From assembly GCA_946482545.1 (NCBI GenBank), contig CAMLRX010000154.1, forward strand, positions 1 to 11,297: DNA of 11,297 bases. Reading direction: 5' to 3'. Below the pieces are notes generated by a model. That model was not told the origin of the DNA. It searched no databases and saw only the letters and a list, made by a program, of their open reading frames with translations. Positions 7,555 through 11,297 of the stretch are shown piece by piece. The first letter of the stretch is position 1; the number at the start of each line of letters is the position of its first letter. A program made the translations under genes and the position numbers. The stretch is from an uncultured Flavihumibacter sp. GTDB taxonomy: Bacteria > Bacteroidota > Bacteroidia > Chitinophagales > Chitinophagaceae.

Positions 7555-7586
7555 ATTGACCCGCACCTTCCGGGACAATATTTTTG
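7555..7586 (+). promoter_or_regulatory. Bacteroidota-type promoter for the repeat protein gene
   Basis: TATTTTTG at 7579-7586 fits the -7 consensus TAnnTTTG exactly. ATTG at 7555-7558 provides the -33 TTG core with a 20-base spacer, inside the usual range. The predicted start of transcription is near 7592, leaving a leader of about 115 bases before the ATG at 7707. The leader has no clear Shine-Dalgarno sequence and is A-rich just before the start codon, as is usual in this phylum. The promoter indicates that the downstream gene is transcribed apart from the sulfur genes. Confidence 0.6.
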
Positions 7587-7706
7587 TGGCACCAATGTAC
7601 CCTTACTCCTTCAGGGCCATCTCCATCCGATATTCTTCATTCAAACACAGACCAGCCAGGGGTCAGTAACGGTGTACATCTTCTACAAAAAATTGAATGA
7701 ACGATC

Positions 7707-10700
7707 ATGAAACAGTTGTACTTTTTCGCCTTGTTGTTAACGGCTTTATGGCTGCCCGCACAGGCCGCGCCACCCACCATTACACCGAGCAATCCCAATT
7801 TTTCCAGTTATGAAGGGGGTAGTTTTACTTTCAGTTTCACCCGCGGCAATGGCGGATCGCGTATTGTGGTGGTGAAAGAAGGCAGCGAAGTGACCGGCAG
7901 TCCGGTAGATGGTGTGGGTTACACGGCCAACCAGAACTTCGGGACAGCAGGAACAGTATTTACCGCAGCCGGAGAATACGTGGTATACGCAGGTGCAGGG
8001 AACAGCGTAAACATCCGGTCGCTGAAACCGGGCACCGTTTATCACATCAAAGTATTTGAATACAATAACCTTACGGGAACAATAGAATACCTCACCATTC
8101 CGCTGAGCACCAGCACCAGCACATTGGCGGCGCCCACTACCAACGCTACAAACCTCAATTTCACGGCGGTTGTTGGAAACGAAGTGACCCTGAACTGGAG
8201 CAATGGAAACGGCAGCGCAAGGATTGTGCTGGCCAGAAAAGGCGCGCCTGTAAATGGTGTGCCCGAAAACCTCTCCAGTTACAGTTCTTCCACCAATTAT
8301 GGAGATGGCGCTCAAATTGGCGACGGCAGCTTTGTAGTGGGGAAAACCACGACTACACGCGCAACCATCAGTAACCTGGAGCCGAACACCACTTACTACT
8401 TCGCCGTACATGAATACAACGGAACGAATGCTCCGGTTTACTACAGTACGGCCAGCACCGCGCAGGTAACCACGAATACCGGTCCCACCACCCCCTCCTG
8501 GAATCCGCAGGTATTGTCGGTGGAAGGGAACAGGTTCACCATCAATACGGCAAACGGAAACGGCACGTACCGCCTCACCATCATGAGTAAGGATCCTGTT
8601 ACCGCTGTTCCGGTAAACGGCGTACAATACACGGCCAACGCGGCTTTTGGTTCCGGGCAGGAGATAGCACCCGGACAATTTGTGGTGAGCACCACCAATG
8701 TGCGCACTTTTACCAATCTTGAACCGGCCACCACCTACTATATGCGCGTTTATGAGTACGATGTTACCTCAGCCGGTTTCACGTATTACCTTACCAGCCA
8801 GTCGCTCAGCTTCAGTGGCAGCACCGTTTCGGCGCCCACACTGGAAGCGAGCAATCTTTTATTCGATAATGTTACAGGGAATTCCACCACGCTTCGTTTC
8901 CAACGGGGTAACGGCAGTTATGCGCTGGTGCTGTTGAAAGAGGGCGCTCCCGTTGACATACTTCCATCCGATCTCACCCGTTATACAGGCAACTCCACCT
9001 TTGGGAGCAGTGTACAACTCGGGACCGGAAACTATGTGATACATGGAGGCATGAACGGAAGCGCGGTCAGCATTCTGGGATTAGTGCCCGGTAAAACCTA
9101 TCACGCGGCGATTTTTGAATATAACGGTACCAACTACCCGATTTACAGAAGTACGCCTGCCAGGGCTACGCTCACCATTCCCAACCAACCCACCACGGCG
9201 GCCACCAACTTCGCGGTAAGTTCGCGGGAAGGCAACAGTTTCCGGATTGGCTGGACCAACGGCAACGGCTCCCGGAGAATGGTCATCGCCAGGAAAGGCA
9301 GTGAAGTAAGCAGTTTGCCCGCCGATGGCTCCAACTATACCGCCGATGATGATTTCGGTCTGGGCCAGGAAATTGTGCCGGGAGAATTTGTGGTGTACAA
9401 CGGCACTGCCGCCGCTGTTACCGTCAACAACCTCGATCCTTCTTCCACCTACCACTTCGCGGTATTCGATTACAATACTACAGAAGGATCACCCGATTAC
9501 CTCACCAGCACATTCCTGAAAGGCAGCGCCAGCACGGTATCGGCACCAAGTGTAAGCACCAATAATTTAGTTGCTTCCAACGTGCAGCAAAACCGCGCCA
9601 CCATCTCCTTCACAGCCGGCAACGGCGATGGAAGAATATTCATCATCAGGGAATCTGATCCGGTTAACGCGGCACCCGTTCAACTGACGAATTACAACTA
9701 CAATTACGGATTCGGCACCATTACACTTTCCGGCGACAATTATATTATCGCAAAACGTACCGATGCCGCGGCTTTCACCGCCACGAACCTGCAACCAGGT
9801 AAGACCTATCATATTGCAGTGTATGAATACAATGGAAGCAGCGCTCCGGTTTATGGTGCATCTCCAACCTTATTCAGTTTCACCACACTACCTTCCGCAG
9901 ATATCACGCCAACGGTTCCGGCCACCAACGCTTCCTTCAGCAATATTGACGGAAACAAAATCACGTTAACGTGGACCAACGGGAATGGTGCGAACCGCAT
10001 TGTTATCGCCAGGAAAAACAACCCCGTAACATTCGATCCCGTAAACGGTACTACTTATGCATCAGCAGCTCAGTTTGGAACAGGAAGCGCAGTGGGAGCG
10101 GATCATTATATCGTGTACAACAACAATAACAGTTCGGTTATCATTTCAGGATTAGAACCCGCTTCCACTTACCATTTCAGCATTGTTGAATACAACGGGG
10201 CAGATGCCACTTCAGCATACCTCACTGCCAGTCCGTTAACAGCGAGCGCATCTACCGCGGTAAGTCCGGTTACACCAAGTTCCGCCCCCATCGCCACCGC
10301 CGGCGAAACAACCGCCAATCTTCAGTGGACCAAAGGGAGTGGCAGTGGCAGACTGGTTGTATTGAAAGAAAACGGGGCGGTAACGGGCAATCCCGTAGAC
10401 CTGAATAAGTACACCGCCAATACTGCTTTCCGGAGCGGCGCACAAATAGGATTGAACGAATTCGTGGTGTACAGCGGCACCGGCAACAGTGTTTCGGTTA
10501 CTGGTCTTACCGCCAATACAACTTATCATTACGAAGTGTTTGAATACAACGGAAGCGATGCGCCGGTTTACAATACAACCGGTACCACGGGCAGCTTTGT
10601 TACCACAGGACCGTTGCCGCTTTCATGGGTAAGCTTTACGGGTAAGCAACAGGAGGGGAAAGTGCAACTGGAATGGGTAACCGCAGATGAATACAATACC

Positions 10701-11141
10701 AGTCACTTTATCGTGGAACGAAGTGAAGGAAACGGAAATTTCGCGGCTATTGGACACGTTGCTGCTAAAGGTGGGAACGGAGAAAACAACTACAGTTTTA
10801 CAGACCAATTCCCTTTGAAAACACAGGCTATCTACCGCATTAAACAGGTGGATACAGATGGACAGTTTGAATATTCACAAAGCATCAGGATCGGGACGGA
10901 GCAAGAGGGGCTTGAACTGAAGTTGTTTCCCAACCCGGCGCCATCAATGGTAACGCTTTCCATTCCCGGTGTGGATTCGGTATTCGCTTACCGGATTACG
11001 GATAACAACGGGAGCACGGTGAAGATGGGTAATACACGCAATGGAGCTGCGGTTTCATTGAATGGGTTGAAGCCTGGGGTGTATCATGTGCAGGTGTTGC
11101 ATGGGGGGAAAGTAGTTGTGGGGACTTTGCTGAAGCGATAG
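7707..11141 (+). CDS. Secreted multi-repeat FN3-like protein with T9SS C-terminal sorting domain
   Basis: This is a 1144-residue predicted surface or secreted protein. Residues 1-20 form a signal peptide (K2, hydrophobic core, cleavage probably after A-Q-A at 20). Residues about 23-968 are eight FN3-like repeats marked by GNG near the start and by L-x-P-x-T-x-Y...(F/Y)-E-Y-N near the end of each. Residues about 970-1062 are the LPLSWVSFTGK...VQLEW...FIVERS...YRIKQVD domain common before sorting domains in Bacteroidota. Residues about 1069-1144 are a type A Por sorting domain beginning ELKLFPNPAP and ending in strands with LKPGVYHVQV (1121-1130) and a basic KR tail. The family picture implies Sec export, then type IX secretion across the outer membrane with removal of the sorting domain. 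No catalytic domain is visible, so adhesion, matrix or scaffold roles are more likely than enzymatic ones; the ligand is unknown. It has its own promoter, and its position beside sulfur genes is probably incidental. The last 101 bases are C-poor (41 G, 11 C). Confidence 0.9.
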   Translation: MKQLYFFALLLTALWLPAQAAPPTITPSNPNFSSYEGGSFTFSFTRGNGGSRIVVVKEGSEVTGSPVDGVGYTANQNFGTAGTVFTAAGEYVVYAGAGNSVNIRSLKPGTVYHIKVFEYNNLTGTIEYLTIPLSTSTSTLAAPTTNATNLNFTAVVGNEVTLNWSNGNGSARIVLARKGAPVNGVPENLSSYSSSTNYGDGAQIGDGSFVVGKTTTTRATISNLEPNTTYYFAVHEYNGTNAPVYYSTASTAQVTTNTGPTTPSWNPQVLSVEGNRFTINTANGNGTYRLTIMSKDPVTAVPVNGVQYTANAAFGSGQEIAPGQFVVSTTNVRTFTNLEPATTYYMRVYEYDVTSAGFTYYLTSQSLSFSGSTVSAPTLEASNLLFDNVTGNSTTLRFQRGNGSYALVLLKEGAPVDILPSDLTRYTGNSTFGSSVQLGTGNYVIHGGMNGSAVSILGLVPGKTYHAAIFEYNGTNYPIYRSTPARATLTIPNQPTTAATNFAVSSREGNSFRIGWTNGNGSRRMVIARKGSEVSSLPADGSNYTADDDFGLGQEIVPGEFVVYNGTAAAVTVNNLDPSSTYHFAVFDYNTTEGSPDYLTSTFLKGSASTVSAPSVSTNNLVASNVQQNRATISFTAGNGDGRIFIIRESDPVNAAPVQLTNYNYNYGFGTITLSGDNYIIAKRTDAAAFTATNLQPGKTYHIAVYEYNGSSAPVYGASPTLFSFTTLPSADITPTVPATNASFSNIDGNKITLTWTNGNGANRIVIARKNNPVTFDPVNGTTYASAAQFGTGSAVGADHYIVYNNNNSSVIISGLEPASTYHFSIVEYNGADATSAYLTASPLTASASTAVSPVTPSSAPIATAGETTANLQWTKGSGSGRLVVLKENGAVTGNPVDLNKYTANTAFRSGAQIGLNEFVVYSGTGNSVSVTGLTANTTYHYEVFEYNGSDAPVYNTTGTTGSFVTTGPLPLSWVSFTGKQQEGKVQLEWVTADEYNTSHFIVERSEGNGNFAAIGHVAAKGGNGENNYSFTDQFPLKTQAIYRIKQVDTDGQFEYSQSIRIGTEQEGLELKLFPNPAPSMVTLSIPGVDSVFAYRITDNNGSTVKMGNTRNGAAVSLNGLKPGVYHVQVLHGGKVVVGTLLKR
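7773..10610 (+). repeat. Eight-unit coding repeat array, alternating A and B subtypes
   Basis: Unit boundaries chosen at the inter-domain proline: 7773-8132, 8133-8483, 8484-8834, 8835-9188, 9189-9545, 9546-9908, 9909-10265 and 10266-10610. The GNG motif falls at residues 47, 167, 284, 401, 519, 638, 759 and 877 (GSG in the last), a period of 117-121. Units 1, 3, 5 and 7 carry P-(V/A)-(D/N)-G before the central Tyr and end with Y-L-T followed by an S/T-rich stretch. Units 2, 4, 6 and 8 carry P-x-x-L-x-x-Y and end (A/Y)-P-(V/I)-Y. Each unit is longer than a canonical FN3 domain (about 90-100), the extra being the segment with F-G-x-G and (F/Y)-(V/I)-(V/I). Confidence 0.88.
10911..11138 (+). 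other. Type IX secretion C-terminal sorting domain (coding segment)
   Basis: The last 76 or so residues of the repeat protein match the type A Por sorting domain: an LFPNPAP entry motif (1073-1079), alternating beta-strand segments, an N-G-L-K-P-G-V-Y-H-V turn (1119-1128) and a short basic end. In characterised Bacteroidota this domain directs passage through the T9SS translocon and is then cleaved. No secretion machinery genes are in the window. Confidence 0.87.
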
Positions 11142-11181
11142 TTTTTTCATGCGATTGCTTCATGCTTCGCGACGATTGGTA

Positions 11182-11220
11182 TTTTTCACGCAAGGACGCT
11201 AGGGAGCAAGGACGCAAGGC
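11182..11220. repeat. Dispersed CGCAA-type repeat, copy 2
   Basis: This matches the copy at 1516-1554 at 34 of 39 positions in the same orientation. It lies 40 bp past the stop of the repeat protein gene. The rest of the tail, 11221-11297, holds no gene that I can see. Confidence 0.75.
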
Positions 11221-11260
11221 GTTGGCTAGATTTGGGGAGGTTTTCTTGCGGAAATTTTAT

Positions 11261-11288
11261 TTCTCGCGACGGCGCAGCGACGCAACGC
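11261..11288. repeat. Related CGC-rich repeat-like stretch near the window end
   Basis: TTCTCGCGACGGCGCAGCGA followed by CGCAACGC keeps the same TT(C/T)-(T/A)-CGC...GACGC rhythm as the two CGCAA repeats, with CGG/GCAG in place of the AAG steps. It is probably a diverged third member of the same class; it may continue beyond the window. Confidence 0.4.
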
Positions 11289-11297
11289 CTTGAGTAG

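Noticed and set aside
7746..8678. A 310-codon open frame on the minus strand, inside the repeat protein gene
   Set aside because: It lies wholly within a gene with clear signal peptide, repeats and sorting domain. Its protein has no recognisable domain and reads as a reverse shadow of the repeats.
7707..11141. A functional link between the repeat protein and sulfur metabolism
   Set aside because: The gene has its own promoter, a 228 bp gap before it, and no sulfur-related domain. Adjacency alone is not evidence.
11131..11162. Hairpin TGAAGCGAT / ATTGCTTCA over the stop codon of the repeat protein gene as a terminator
   Set aside because: The T run is in the loop rather than after the stem, one pair is a G-T wobble, and the left arm is coding sequence. 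This is not a convincing intrinsic terminator.

Overview
The window looks like a piece of a Bacteroidota chromosome, most likely from a Chitinophagaceae-type organism. This is inferred from four things. The last gene ends in a type IX secretion (Por) C-terminal sorting domain. Its promoter matches the Bacteroidota TTG / TAnnTTTG pattern. Ribosome binding sites are A-rich rather than Shine-Dalgarno-like. The gaps hold repeats of the AATTCAAAATT and CGCAAAGACGCAAG kinds that are common in that phylum. G+C is close to half by eye, and every gene reads on the + strand. No species can be named from the sequence alone.

Positions 1-7478 form an assimilatory sulfate reduction and siroheme locus. It begins with the last 16 codons of cysD (1-51) and then cysN (271-1515); together these encode the two subunits of ATP sulfurylase. 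The 219 bp between them is filled by an AT-rich inverted-repeat element. A 188 bp gap with a dispersed CGCAA repeat follows cysN. Next comes a tight four-gene run: a uroporphyrinogen-III C-methyltransferase (1704-2564), the sulfite reductase flavoprotein cysJ (2548-4248, overlapping its upstream neighbour by 17 bp), the sulfite reductase hemoprotein cysI (4267-5940), and a precorrin-2 dehydrogenase fused to a TauE/SafE membrane transporter (5958-7478).

The logic of the locus is coherent. CysDN activates sulfate to APS; the APS/PAPS reductase step is not in the window. CysJI reduces sulfite to sulfide using NADPH. The two enzymes flanking cysJI supply the siroheme that CysI needs. The methyltransferase and dehydrogenase activities that E. 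coli carries in one CysG protein are split here into two genes, and the dehydrogenase half is joined to a putative sulfite/sulfur-oxyanion transporter.

Positions 7479-7706 hold a likely transcription stop or palindrome and a good Bacteroidota promoter. Positions 7707-11141 encode a 1144-residue secreted or surface protein: signal peptide, eight FN3-like repeats of about 117-121 residues, a linker domain typical of Bacteroidota surface proteins, and a T9SS sorting domain. The eight repeats alternate between two subtypes (A-B-A-B-A-B-A-B), so the real unit of duplication appears to be a two-domain module. The tail (11142-11297) holds a second copy of the CGCAA repeat and a related third stretch.

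No CRISPR, phage, transposase or toxin system was seen. The most notable items are the dehydrogenase-transporter fusion, the alternating repeat architecture, the inverted-repeat element splitting cysD from cysN, and the repeat plus base-skew pattern at transcription-unit ends.
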